NCBI GenBank assembly: GCA_027000765.1
Contig: JALTNJ010000160.1
Location: 1 to 14,074 of the forward strand
Direction: 5' to 3'
Source of the DNA: Nitrososphaeria archaeon
GTDB lineage: Archaea > Thermoproteota > Nitrososphaeria > Geothermarchaeales > JDFR-13
Length of the DNA stretch: 14,074 nucleotides
Part shown: one piece after another, positions 1-6,909 of the stretch
Numbering within the stretch: the first letter of the stretch is position 1
Layout: each line of letters starts with the position of its first letter
Made by a program: the position numbers and the translations under genes
Notes under the pieces: generated by a model
Told to the model about the DNA's origin: nothing
Seen by the model: the letters and a program-made list of their open reading frames with translations, nothing else
Databases searched by the model: none

Positions 1-212
1 CTTTTCAGCAACTCGGTTGAAATCATGAGCTCATTGTTAAAATCCGTCATTTTTAATCAAACCCGTTTAAAACATCAACCACCAAATGTTCGTATTACGT
101 ATATCGGGGAATATCGAGATTGTCTGTCTCAATATTTAAATGCTTCCACTAACATTGGTTTACACAGTTTTTTAAGATTATCTAAACCTAATTCCATGTA
201 GACTAGTTACAG
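1..212. other. left-edge region downstream of psmB, no firmly supported gene
   Basis: Two weak coding possibilities exist. On the minus strand an ATG at 50-48 opens a frame that runs off the left edge (reads MTDFNNELMISTELLK); a TATA-like TTTAAATATT (minus strand, about 131-140) could serve it. On the plus strand the frame starting at base 1 is open for 66 codons and stops at 199-201, which would place its end 11 bases from the psmB stop. That plus frame is rich in Ser, Asn and Leu, poor in Lys and Glu, and uses CGN arginine codons, unlike the genes around it, so it may be chance. Neither could be assigned to a family. Confidence 0.25.
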
Positions 213-899
213 TCAAGTTCTTATGTCAGATATACCCTTTAGATATGTATCCTTCTCTTCTCTAGAGAGCTCCCTATAACCTTTCTCGTCGATAACTGCT
301 ATGTTAAAATCATCTCCACTTGCAACGTCTCTCTTCATCGCGGATAGCAGTGCTTTTGCAGCTAGTGAGATCCCTTCATTAACGGACAAATCCTCGCTAT
401 ACTCACTCTCGATTACTCCCATCGCGATTGGAGAGCCAGATCCAGATACCGTATAATTATCCTTTATAAGTGATCCAAATGGGTCTAATTTATATATTGA
501 GAAGCCATCGAGATCCTTTCCAGCAACGATTAATTCTGTGATTAATGGGAACATTCTATTTCTATACAGTATAAATGACAATAGCCTTGCAGCTGCCTTG
601 GCAGACACTTGTTTTCCATATTTTAGCTCATAGAGGTTGACATTATATTTTAATATATCAATTATAGCCTGTGCATCAGCCACTACACCAGCTATGGTAA
701 CAGCTATGTATGGCCTTATCATAAATATTTTTTTGCCTATCTTATGAGCAACAAAATAGCCAGCAGTTACCCTCGTATCTGAGCCTAAGACAACCCCATC
801 CTTACATTTTAATGCAAGGGTTGTGGTACCTGTCTTATAGATATTTTGCTCGTCTACATGTCTTGGCATCCTATTATAAAAATCCATTTTATACACCAT
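213..899 (-). CDS. psmB: proteasome beta subunit (20S core, catalytic)
   Basis: This is an N-terminal threonine hydrolase of the archaeal 20S proteasome, which forms the inner rings and cleaves unfolded proteins in the cytoplasm. The protein has 228 residues with a short propeptide that should be cut in KTG|TTT, leaving Thr25 as the nucleophile. Asp41 and Lys57 fall at positions 17 and 33 of the mature chain, and Arg43 at 19, so the catalytic set looks complete. The downstream GSGSP and SGDD segments also fit active beta subunits. An alternative ATG at 887-885 (Met5) has GGTG about 6 bases upstream and may be the real start, giving a propeptide of 20 residues instead of 24. Crenarchaea usually carry two beta paralogues; this one has the residues of an active type. 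The gene stands alone, divergent from egsA, about 3.8 kb from a PAC2 gene likely to act on the same particle. Confidence 0.97.
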   Translation of the reverse strand: MVYKMDFYNRMPRHVDEQNIYKTGTTTLALKCKDGVVLGSDTRVTAGYFVAHKIGKKIFMIRPYIAVTIAGVVADAQAIIDILKYNVNLYELKYGKQVSAKAAARLLSFILYRNRMFPLITELIVAGKDLDGFSIYKLDPFGSLIKDNYTVSGSGSPIAMGVIESEYSEDLSVNEGISLAAKALLSAMKRDVASGDDFNIAVIDEKGYRELSREEKDTYLKGISDIRT

Positions 900-933
900 C
901 GCTAAGAATAAAACTAATTATTATAACAATAAA

Positions 934-943
934 CTTAAATTTA
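934..943 (-). promoter_or_regulatory. putative TATA box of psmB
   Basis: On the minus strand this reads TAAATTTAAG. Its centre is about 39 bases upstream of the first ATG (899) and 51 upstream of the second (887), so transcription would begin near 912 and leave a short leader. The palindrome at 966-977 is the alternative. Confidence 0.35.
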
Positions 944-965
944 CCCTCTAAGTTATTCTCTACAC

Positions 966-977
966 CTTATATATAAG
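966..977. repeat. perfect 12-base palindrome CTTATATATAAG
   Basis: The element is its own reverse complement and resembles a crenarchaeal TATA box in both directions. As a promoter it would start transcription near 945 toward psmB or near 1000 toward egsA. In such AT-rich DNA it could also arise by chance. Confidence 0.4.
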
Positions 978-1031
978 TCTTAGAAACACCCAGCCAATAT
1001 ATTATTTAATGATAGTCTTTTATAAAACTCT

Positions 1032-1074
1032 CGTCTCTAAAATAACAAAGGATATTTCCGAAGAGACGTTATTT
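1032..1074 (+). other. inverted-repeat structure upstream of egsA, possible RNA hairpin or pseudoknot
   Basis: CGTCTCT (1032-1038) pairs exactly with AGAGACG (1062-1068). A second pair, AAATAA (1040-1045) with TTATTT (1069-1074), is interleaved with the first, which is the strand order of an H-type pseudoknot. The loop between also contains GGA...TCC (1050-1052 with 1057-1059). The first stem is GC-containing and seven pairs long. The second is all A-T and could be coincidental. Confidence 0.35.
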
Positions 1075-1120
1075 ATTAACATCAGGAAAAAATTAATTTG
1101 GAGTGTTGGTTTGATTTATT

Positions 1121-1130
1121 TACTATATAA
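1121..1130 (+). promoter_or_regulatory. egsA: putative TATA box of egsA
   Basis: TACTATATAA lies about 66 bases upstream of the egsA ATG. Initiation about 26 bases downstream would give a roughly 40-base leader that keeps the GAGGAAGG site at 1173-1180. A second AT-rich candidate (TTTTAATATT near 1157-1166) would put the start downstream of that site and is less attractive. Confidence 0.35.
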
Positions 1131-1191
1131 CGCCGAAGTTTTTTGGGGATAAAGCTTTTAATATTTAATTTAGAGGAAGGTATGGAAAGAT

Positions 1192-2262
1192 ATGAGAGGC
1201 GAGAATGAAATTCATAGGATGGATCTTCCTAAGACAGTGATAGTAGGAGAAGGTATACTAAATAGACTTAGTGAAGTCTATGAACATATTAAAGAGGGGA
1301 TGGATAAGATAGTTATTATCACAGGCCCTAATGTCTATAAAATTGTTGGAGACAAGATAGATCATAAAATACTTGATATTGATAAGAGGTTTTTCGCCTA
1401 TAAGGCTAGCTGGGAAGAAATCTATAGAATAGAAGGAGAAATAAAGAAACTAACTGATTCGGGGGTACTTGTGGATATTATTATTGGTATTGGCGGCGGG
1501 AAAGTTATTGATGTCGCGAAAATGATTGCATTCAGGCTTAACAAGAGTTTTGTAAGTATTCCTACAACACCATCCCACGATGGAATAGCGAGTCAGTTAG
1601 TATCAATAAGAGGAGGGGGAAGAGCATATTCCTATGTCACTAAACCACCTACTGCTGTTATAGTTGATATTGAGATCATTAAAGATACGCCACATAAATT
1701 TATAGCCAGTGGAGTTGGAGATGCAATTGCAAAAATAACGGCAGTAAAGGACTGGCAACTAGCTAGAGACAAAAAGGGAGAGTACTATGGAGAGTATGCA
1801 GCTAGTTTAGCTCTGCTTGGTGCTGAGCTCGTTAAAAGGAACAGCGAGAAAATTGGGTCAAGAGATCCTGAGGCAATTAGAACTTTAGTAGAGGCCTTAA
1901 TTAGTGATGGAGTTGCTGCTGGAATCGCCGGGAGTAGCAGACCATGTAGTGGTTCTGAGCATTTGTTTAGTCATGCTTTGGACTTATACGGAGAAAAACG
2001 TGCATTACATGGACAGCAAGTAGGAATAGGCACAATTTTGATGGCATATCTCCATGGTCTAGACCACGAGGAAATAGCTGATACATTAAGAAAAGCAGGT
2101 GCACCAACAAATTATAAAGAACTAGGAGTTAGAAAAGAAGATGTTATAAAAGCGTTTGTAAAGGCCAGGGAAATTCGACCTGAAAGATACACCATCTTAA
2201 GTGAGTATATTATTAATAAAGAAAACGCGGAGAAGATCTGCAGGAAGACAGGTGTCATATAA
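1192..2262 (+). CDS. egsA: sn-glycerol-1-phosphate dehydrogenase [NAD(P)+]
   Basis: The enzyme reduces dihydroxyacetone phosphate to sn-glycerol-1-phosphate, which sets the archaeal stereochemistry of membrane lipids. The 356-residue length is typical. The nucleotide-binding GIGGGK lies at residues 99-104 and the family segment PTTPSHDGIAS at 124-134. The likely metal (Zn) ligands are Asp177 in GVGDAIAK, His257 in SGSEHLFSH and His273 in LHGQQ; their spacings of 80 and 16 fit the known archaeal enzymes. The start at 1192 gives the expected short lead to LPKTVIVGEG and is preceded by GAGGAAGG with an 11-base gap. The UPF0179 gene follows after two bases, so the two are probably co-transcribed. 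Confidence 0.97.
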   Translation: MRGENEIHRMDLPKTVIVGEGILNRLSEVYEHIKEGMDKIVIITGPNVYKIVGDKIDHKILDIDKRFFAYKASWEEIYRIEGEIKKLTDSGVLVDIIIGIGGGKVIDVAKMIAFRLNKSFVSIPTTPSHDGIASQLVSIRGGGRAYSYVTKPPTAVIVDIEIIKDTPHKFIASGVGDAIAKITAVKDWQLARDKKGEYYGEYAASLALLGAELVKRNSEKIGSRDPEAIRTLVEALISDGVAAGIAGSSRPCSGSEHLFSHALDLYGEKRALHGQQVGIGTILMAYLHGLDHEEIADTLRKAGAPTNYKELGVRKEDVIKAFVKAREIRPERYTILSEYIINKENAEKICRKTGVI

Positions 2263-2264
2263 AG

Positions 2265-2720
2265 ATGAAGAAAGAAGATAATAGAATTGTCTATTTAATT
2301 GATAAAAATGTGTGTGAAGTAGGATTTAGATTCGTTTACCATAATGTGGATGCATGTAAAAAATGTGGTCATAAAGATCTATGTGTTGGAAAACTAGTCG
2401 AGGGGAGAGTATATGAGGTTCTGAATATCTTGAAAACAAAGAAGAAAATTATATGTCCAATAACAGAGAATGAGATGAGTCTTGCCGAGGTGACGTTAGC
2501 AAGTATCCATACTTCGATATCCACTAAGAAAGCAGTTGAAAACATTGTTACTACTTGGAGTAGCCCGATATGTGAAAACTATGACTGCGAATATAGAGAG
2601 ATATGCTTCCCTAAAGGCCTTATAAAAGGAGATAAAGTTAGGGTTAAAAAAGTAGAGGGAAAAATCTCTTGTCCACTAAAATATAACCTTACTCACGTGT
2701 CTGTTCAACCTCTTCTGTAA
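2265..2720 (+). CDS. UPF0179 family cysteine-rich protein
   Basis: This is a 151-residue archaeal protein of the UPF0179 family, whose function is unknown to me. It has nine cysteines: Cys17, then 31, 34, 40, 64, and 103, 108, 114, 136. The last eight fall into two similar units, each with three clustered cysteines followed by a basic beta-rich stretch and a Cys-Pro; the units align as an internal duplication. Such sets could hold Fe-S clusters or zinc, which is inference. It starts two bases after the egsA stop, with GGTG 10 bases upstream of the ATG, so it is likely translated from the egsA message. Its last 32 bases overlap the 3' end of the opposing FKBP gene. Confidence 0.85.
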   Translation: MKKEDNRIVYLIDKNVCEVGFRFVYHNVDACKKCGHKDLCVGKLVEGRVYEVLNILKTKKKIICPITENEMSLAEVTLASIHTSISTKKAVENIVTTWSSPICENYDCEYREICFPKGLIKGDKVRVKKVEGKISCPLKYNLTHVSVQPLL

Positions 2721-3471
2721 CAGTCTCAGACACCTCTTCCTCTACTTTCTTGACAGCTTCATCGACAAATCGTATTTTCTTGATCTCTTCTATGTACTTG
2801 AGAATGCTATCGGCAATAGGCTTCTTAGATAGATGAAGATTAGGGTTGTTTAAAGCCTTATCGCCTAGTTCTATTAATACAATCTGGTCTTTCTTCTTGA
2901 TAGATAGTTTCACATTTTCCAGGAAGTTAGGATCTATGTGTTTTATTAGCTCACGTATCTTCTCATCAAGTTTAGTCAGTATTTTTACGATCTTAACTTT
3001 ATATAATAAATACTTGCCTGCCAAGGGCGGATTGAAGTCTAACATCACTCTTCCACTTACTACTGCTCGAACTATGGCTGGCTTTCCATCGACTTCGAGC
3101 ACAACACCCGGTGCAATATCACCTTTAACACCAGTTTCACGCAGCTTCCTGATCGTGGTTGTTCTAATTTTTTTGCTATCTCGTACACCAAATCCTTTTT
3201 CTGGAGGGACCTCAACTTCGTATTCCTCATTCTCTTTTTTACCAATAAGAGACTCTTCAACACCCTTCAGAAGCCATTCCTCTCCAACTATGACAAGTGT
3301 GGGGCCGTATCTAGTTTTAGGGTCATATATGTTGGATTCCTTTGCAATATCTTCACTTGTTGTGTCAAAAACTTCATTTGTCTCCTTAACGTAGCCAGTG
3401 TACTCGACTAATACAAAATCACCTTCTTTGATAAGCTTCTCTTTCTTTTCCTTTGCCGACATCTTTTTCAT
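2689..3471 (-). CDS. FKBP-type peptidyl-prolyl cis-trans isomerase, long archaeal form
   Basis: This predicted cytoplasmic folding enzyme isomerises peptidyl-proline bonds and binds unfolded chains. The 260 residues read as an N-terminal FKBP half (about 15-99, with VLVEYTGYVKETNEVFDTT and PPEKGFG), an insert-in-flap chaperone domain (about 100-144), the return of the FKBP fold (DFNPPLAGKYLLYKVKIVKI, about 145-165), and an archaeal C-terminal domain (about 168-240) ending in an acidic, Val-rich tail. That layout matches long SlyD-like archaeal FKBPs rather than the short form. Two starts are possible: ATG 3471, with GGAG 9 bases upstream, or ATG 3462 (Met4), with GAGGGG 9 bases upstream. The tail overlaps the UPF0179 gene on the other strand. 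Confidence 0.93.
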   Translation of the reverse strand: MKKMSAKEKKEKLIKEGDFVLVEYTGYVKETNEVFDTTSEDIAKESNIYDPKTRYGPTLVIVGEEWLLKGVEESLIGKKENEEYEVEVPPEKGFGVRDSKKIRTTTIRKLRETGVKGDIAPGVVLEVDGKPAIVRAVVSGRVMLDFNPPLAGKYLLYKVKIVKILTKLDEKIRELIKHIDPNFLENVKLSIKKKDQIVLIELGDKALNNPNLHLSKKPIADSILKYIEEIKKIRFVDEAVKKVEEEVSETVTEEVEQTRE

Positions 3472-3544
3472 CCCCTCTGTCTCCTAAACCATATTGTATA
3501 TTTCATGTAAATAAAGTGTCATATATCTTTAGATTAAGACCTTA

Positions 3545-3554
3545 GATTTAAACC
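3545..3554 (-). promoter_or_regulatory. putative TATA box of the FKBP gene
   Basis: The minus strand reads GGTTTAAATC, centred about 78 bases upstream of the FKBP ATG, within the 115-base gap between NMN adenylyltransferase and FKBP. It suggests FKBP has its own promoter, with a leader of about 50 bases. Confidence 0.35.
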
Positions 3555-3586
3555 CTTATTAAAATTATGTCTCTCATACCTTTCTG

Positions 3587-4138
3587 TCAAACCATGTCAA
3601 GCACATTATTTTTCTTATGAGGTTTGTCAGTTTTCGATAGATCTATAATTCTCTGTAATAGATTGGCCTCTACTAGGTAATTTGCAACGCTTTCCTGCAC
3701 CAACTCTCTCCAATTACCATTTAATAGGACACGCTTCCTGAATTCTTCACCAGAATATATCTTTCTTTTATGGAGTGGAATAGGCGATACCTTATATCCA
3801 GCTTCCTTAAATAGCCTCTTGGTCAGAGGATCATTACTATAAACCACGTGGAATTCAGGAACCAAAGTTTTTACAAGTGAAACCCATGTAGTATGAACTT
3901 CAGTATCTGGAATTGGAACAACATAGTAGTTTTCTCGTGGAATGCCCGCTTCGTCAAGGCCGAGAAAAATCATTTTTAACCGCTCGCCTGCTGTGAAGGG
4001 ATTCTTCAGAGTATGAGAAACAAGAGCGCTACCAATTCCAATTATAAACTTATTATGTTTTTCATATACATATTTGATGCCGTGTAAATGACCCTTATGA
4101 AATGGTTGAAATCGACCTATAATGAGGGCAATCTCCAT
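3587..4138 (-). CDS. nicotinamide-nucleotide adenylyltransferase (archaeal NMNAT)
   Basis: The enzyme joins NMN and ATP to give NAD+ and diphosphate, the last step of NAD synthesis and salvage. It is a nucleotidyltransferase of the HxGH superfamily: GRFQPFHKGH is at residues 8-17 with His14 and His17 as the nucleotide-binding pair, followed by NPFTAGERLKMI. The second motif appears as YSGEEFRKRV (128-137), equivalent to the ISGTxxR segment. With 183 residues it has usual length for the archaeal form. I chose ATG 4138 over ATG 4144 because the GGTGA at 4149-4145 touches the upstream ATG but stands six bases from the chosen one. It lies between the Hsp20-like gene and FKBP on the same strand, but gaps of over 100 bases on both sides suggest separate transcription. 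Confidence 0.95.
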   Translation of the reverse strand: MEIALIIGRFQPFHKGHLHGIKYVYEKHNKFIIGIGSALVSHTLKNPFTAGERLKMIFLGLDEAGIPRENYYVVPIPDTEVHTTWVSLVKTLVPEFHVVYSNDPLTKRLFKEAGYKVSPIPLHKRKIYSGEEFRKRVLLNGNWRELVQESVANYLVEANLLQRIIDLSKTDKPHKKNNVLDMV

Positions 4139-4179
4139 GAACATTCACCTGCTGTCGAAAACTAAATGACCCTACCAAA

Positions 4180-4190
4180 ATATAATAAAT
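4180..4190 (-). promoter_or_regulatory. putative TATA box of the NMN adenylyltransferase gene
   Basis: The minus strand reads ATTTATTATAT, centred about 47 bases upstream of the chosen ATG. A start near 4158 would leave a roughly 20-base leader containing the GGTGA site. Confidence 0.4.
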
Positions 4191-4273
4191 TTGTATATAA
4201 TTTACATAATAATTGCTTCAAATTCCTTCTACCATACAAAACTACTATGCATATAACTAGTAATTGGGATCCT

Positions 4274-4663
4274 TTAGAGCACTGCTAGGCGTATAAGGAT
4301 TACATCTTTTCTTACTGAAATTCTGTTTATCTTCTTAACTGGTTTAGGAAGATGTATTTTTGCTTTATAACGTTTGATTGGTATATGCGAGATTCCCTCG
4401 TGAAACAATGTAGGAGAGACGTCCCTCCTAAGCATACATTCCACCAAGAGATGAAACTCATCTAGAAGTGAGATTTTTAATGTATTTACGTCTAGTAATG
4501 GTGTGTCCACCACAATTACAAGCTCGTTTGTAGATTCGTCTTCATCAATATATATAAGAGGTTCTAAAATACCTTTTGAAAAATCGTCTTGGGGTAGACC
4601 TCCGTATCTGAATTCTTTTACCCATATGTCTTCTCTGTAGTAAAATATAGAGTCGTCACTCAT
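4274..4663 (-). CDS. Hsp20 / alpha-crystallin-like protein
   Basis: This 129-residue protein looks like a small heat-shock protein, an ATP-independent holdase. The alpha-crystallin-like domain would span residues 34-127: a first strand pair in EPLIYIDEDESTNELVIVVDTP, then LKISLLDEFHLLVE, and near the end YKAKIHLPKPVKKINRISVRKDVILIRL. These match the order of a typical domain ending in LP-x-V ... NGVL-x-L. It differs by lacking the usual NGVL sequence and any C-terminal I-x-I tail, which in canonical members supports large oligomers. A p23/CS-type fold is the alternative. GGGTGA stands seven bases before the ATG. The gene begins 21 bases after the PAC2 gene on the same strand and is probably its operon partner. 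Confidence 0.7.
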   Translation of the reverse strand: MSDDSIFYYREDIWVKEFRYGGLPQDDFSKGILEPLIYIDEDESTNELVIVVDTPLLDVNTLKISLLDEFHLLVECMLRRDVSPTLFHEGISHIPIKRYKAKIHLPKPVKKINRISVRKDVILIRLAVL

Positions 4664-4684
4664 GTTAAATCACCCTAAAGACTT

Positions 4685-5461
4685 TCACATATATATTGAG
4701 GATATGGGTTTGGTTCCTGTAGTAGATGGTTGTTGAGACGACATTTGTGTCTGAATTTGCTTCATCATGGAACGGGCCAATAACTTGATCTGGGAAGCTT
4801 TTTCTTCTAATGCAGTTACGTCTATGGTAATGTTGAGCATTCTAGATAAATGTAACAGGTATATTATTGAGGCATCTATATCAGGGAAATAGGGAAAACT
4901 GTCAATAACATGGATTATTATAGGGATATTTTTCTTTGAAAAGGCTTGTATTATCGTGGCATACACGCCATATAATCCTCCTGTGAAGCTTTTTATGCTC
5001 GTAACATACTCTTTAATTCCTTTATGTGGAATGGATTCTATGTTATGCCCCCCTATGAAGACTCTTAGCATGTTTCTATCTGTTATTTCTTGCCGTTTCA
5101 TATAGGGAAGCCCGATTCCACCGAGTATCATTGATGGACGTATACGTTGGTAGAGTTCGTATATGGAAAGGGCGATAAAACGCCATATAATATTATCAAG
5201 GGGAATCTCGCTGAAATAAACCATTATCTTGTTATCTGCGTAAATTCTGATAGGTGGAAGACTTTTGCCATTTACAAAGGCAATAAAAGGAGGAATCCAT
5301 TCTGCATCGACGTATCCAATGTATTTTAGTTTTAACTCAGAAATTATGTGGCCCCCAGCAATGTGGGAGATGAGGCCAGTATCAGGTAGTGATACAAGTA
5401 GTGGTAGATTTAACTGCCTATATTTTTCCAGCTCATCCTCATTAATTAACCAAGATATCAT
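4685..5461 (-). CDS. PAC2-family proteasome assembly chaperone / activator-like protein with HbYX tail
   Basis: The protein belongs to the PAC2 (proteasome assembly chaperone) fold family. Family features are the opening LPLLVSLPDTGLISHIAGGHI, the central ILGGIGLPY, and FTGGLYGVYATII followed by FPDIDASIIYLLHLSRML. A helical segment ends in a Gln/Ser/Thr-rich flexible tail and the final three residues Ile-Tyr-Met. Hydrophobic-Tyr-X at a C-terminus is the motif by which PAN and the archaeal PbaB-type activator dock into the pockets of the proteasome alpha ring, so docking is a reasonable inference. I chose ATG 5461 (258 residues): a GGAGG at 5474-5470 stands eight bases upstream and overlaps the alternative TTG at 5476. 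The gene leads a pair with the Hsp20-like gene and is divergent from srp54 across 91 bases. Confidence 0.85.
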   Translation of the reverse strand: MISWLINEDELEKYRQLNLPLLVSLPDTGLISHIAGGHIISELKLKYIGYVDAEWIPPFIAFVNGKSLPPIRIYADNKIMVYFSEIPLDNIIWRFIALSIYELYQRIRPSMILGGIGLPYMKRQEITDRNMLRVFIGGHNIESIPHKGIKEYVTSIKSFTGGLYGVYATIIQAFSKKNIPIIIHVIDSFPYFPDIDASIIYLLHLSRMLNITIDVTALEEKASQIKLLARSMMKQIQTQMSSQQPSTTGTKPISSIYM

Positions 5462-5481
5462 GGACTTCGCCTCCAAAACAT

Positions 5482-5491
5482 GATATATTTA
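5482..5491 (+). promoter_or_regulatory. putative TATA box of srp54 in a compact divergent promoter region
   Basis: GATATATTTA lies about 66 bases ahead of the srp54 ATG; a start near 5513 leaves a 40-base leader with GGGAG at 5541-5545. The same 91-base gap (5462-5552) must also hold the PAC2 promoter; CTTTAACCG on the minus strand (5518-5526) is a weak candidate. Confidence 0.4.
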
Positions 5492-5552
5492 TTTCTTTGG
5501 AAATAATTCTTTTTCACGGTTAAAGACGAAAAAGTTAGTTGGGAGATTAAAA

Positions 5553-6890
5553 ATGTTAGAAGCCTTATCCACTCGACTAAGGAGTGCAATTGAAAAACTA
5601 ACTAAAAAATCATATATTGATGAAAAGGCTGTTAAAGAGGTTATTAAAGAAATCCAGAAAGGCCTCATTATGTCAGATGTTAATATAAAAATTGTTTTTG
5701 ATCTTAGCAAGAAGATCGAGGAAAGAGCATTAAAAGAAGAGCCTCCGCCAGGGCTTTCTGTAAAAGAGCATGTTATTAGAATAATCTATGAAGAACTGAC
5801 AAGGCTTTTGGGAGAGAAGACTCCCGAGATAAAGCTACGAAAAGGGAAAGTTACAAAAATATTGTTGGTTGGTATACAGGGATCTGGTAAAACCACCACA
5901 GCCGCTAAATTGGCTAAATATTTCAAGGAACAGGGTTATAAAGTAGGGATGTTTAGCACAGACACCTATAGACCAGCTGGAAAGGAGCAACTTAGACAGT
6001 TAGCCGAGAGAATAGATGTCGAATTCTTTGATTATGATAGTAAAGATTCAATAAAGATAGCTAAAAAAGGATTGGAATTTTTCGATGAAAAAGTTGATGT
6101 GTTGATTATAGATACTGCTGGGAGGCATAAAGAGGAGAAGGGTCTATTAAAAGAAATGAGGGAATTAGAGAAGATAGTAAAACCCGATTATATCTTTCTA
6201 GTCATAGATGCATCACTAGGTCAACAAGCATATAATCAAGCTAAAGCGTTTCATGAAACTACCCCAATAGGAGGAATAATTATAACTAAATTAGATGGAA
6301 CTGCTAAGGGAGGAGGAGCGTTATCTGCCGCTGCAGCAACAGGAGCAAAGATATATTTTATAGGCGTTGGCGAAAAGATAGATGATCTAGAGTTCTATGA
6401 CCCACCGTCGTTTGTAGGTAGGCTACTAGGCATGGGTGATCTTAAGACTCTTCTCAAGAAGATCGAGAGCATTCGCATGAGTCAAGAGAGAATGGAGAAA
6501 TTAAGGAAGATGGCTAAAGGAAAGTTTACGTTAATGGATATGATTGAGCAATTTGAAAGCGTATCTAAAATGGGGGGATTATACAAGGTATTGAGTATGA
6601 TGCCGGGGCTAGGTGCAAAGGTACCTAGAGAAATGATAGAAGATGTTGAAAAGAAGATTAAAAAATGGAAATATGCAGTTGATTCCATGACTGATGAGGA
6701 GAAAATTGATCCTAATATAATTAAAAGAACCCGTCTCCAGAGAATAAGCCGTGGCTCTGGAGTGGATGAAGGCGTGATAAAGGAGATGATAAAACAGTAT
6801 AACATGCTTAGAAAAATGCTGAAATCAGGTAGGAGAAAGAGATTACTTAAGATGTTTGGAAGAGGTCTGGATTTGTCCGATGTAGGATAG
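5553..6890 (+). CDS. srp54: signal recognition particle GTPase SRP54 (Ffh)
   Basis: SRP54 binds signal sequences of nascent membrane and secreted proteins together with 7S RNA and hands ribosomes to the FtsY receptor. The 445 residues show an N domain (1-95), a G domain with P-loop GIQGSGKTT (107-115), DTYRPAG (137-143), DTAGR (187-191) and TKLD (245-248), then a methionine-rich M domain from about 300. The M domain contains RISRGSG (about 393-400), part of the RNA-binding helix-turn-helix. GGGAG seven bases upstream supports the ATG. It is first in the srp54 - pus10 - rpl21e - rpo4 - DUF655 order conserved in many archaea, with 19 bases before the next gene. Confidence 0.98.
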   Translation: MLEALSTRLRSAIEKLTKKSYIDEKAVKEVIKEIQKGLIMSDVNIKIVFDLSKKIEERALKEEPPPGLSVKEHVIRIIYEELTRLLGEKTPEIKLRKGKVTKILLVGIQGSGKTTTAAKLAKYFKEQGYKVGMFSTDTYRPAGKEQLRQLAERIDVEFFDYDSKDSIKIAKKGLEFFDEKVDVLIIDTAGRHKEEKGLLKEMRELEKIVKPDYIFLVIDASLGQQAYNQAKAFHETTPIGGIIITKLDGTAKGGGALSAAAATGAKIYFIGVGEKIDDLEFYDPPSFVGRLLGMGDLKTLLKKIESIRMSQERMEKLRKMAKGKFTLMDMIEQFESVSKMGGLYKVLSMMPGLGAKVPREMIEDVEKKIKKWKYAVDSMTDEEKIDPNIIKRTRLQRISRGSGVDEGVIKEMIKQYNMLRKMLKSGRRKRLLKMFGRGLDLSDVG

Positions 6891-6909
6891 CTATTATTAG
6901 TGAGATATA

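Larger units (their letters stand above)
900..1191. other. 292-base divergent intergenic region between psmB and egsA
   Basis: No gene is visible here. The region is very AT-rich and long for this compact window. It holds a TATA-like element for psmB (minus strand, about 934-943), a perfect 12-base palindrome CTTATATATAAG at 966-977, an inverted-repeat structure at 1032-1074, a TATA-like element for egsA at 1121-1130 and a GAGGAAGG ribosome-binding site at 1173-1180. Its length and content leave room for a long egsA leader or a small RNA. Confidence 0.6.

Noticed and set aside
131..198. 22-codon minus-strand open frame beginning MELGLDNL
   Set aside because: It reads like protein but stops after 22 codons with TGA, has no ribosome-binding site and no recognisable family. 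It was kept only as a note.
2846..3394. 182-codon plus-strand open frame
   Set aside because: It lies antisense to the well-supported FKBP gene, is Ser/Pro/Thr-rich and resembles no family. It is a shadow of the real gene.
3472..3586. possible C/D box sRNA or tRNA in the intergenic gaps
   Set aside because: I looked through the larger gaps for paired TGATGA/CTGA boxes and for tRNA arms with a T-loop and found none. A covariance-model scan would settle it.
6482..6805. 107-codon minus-strand open frame
   Set aside because: It is antisense to the SRP54 M domain, with Ser/Ile/Leu-rich shadow composition and no start signal.
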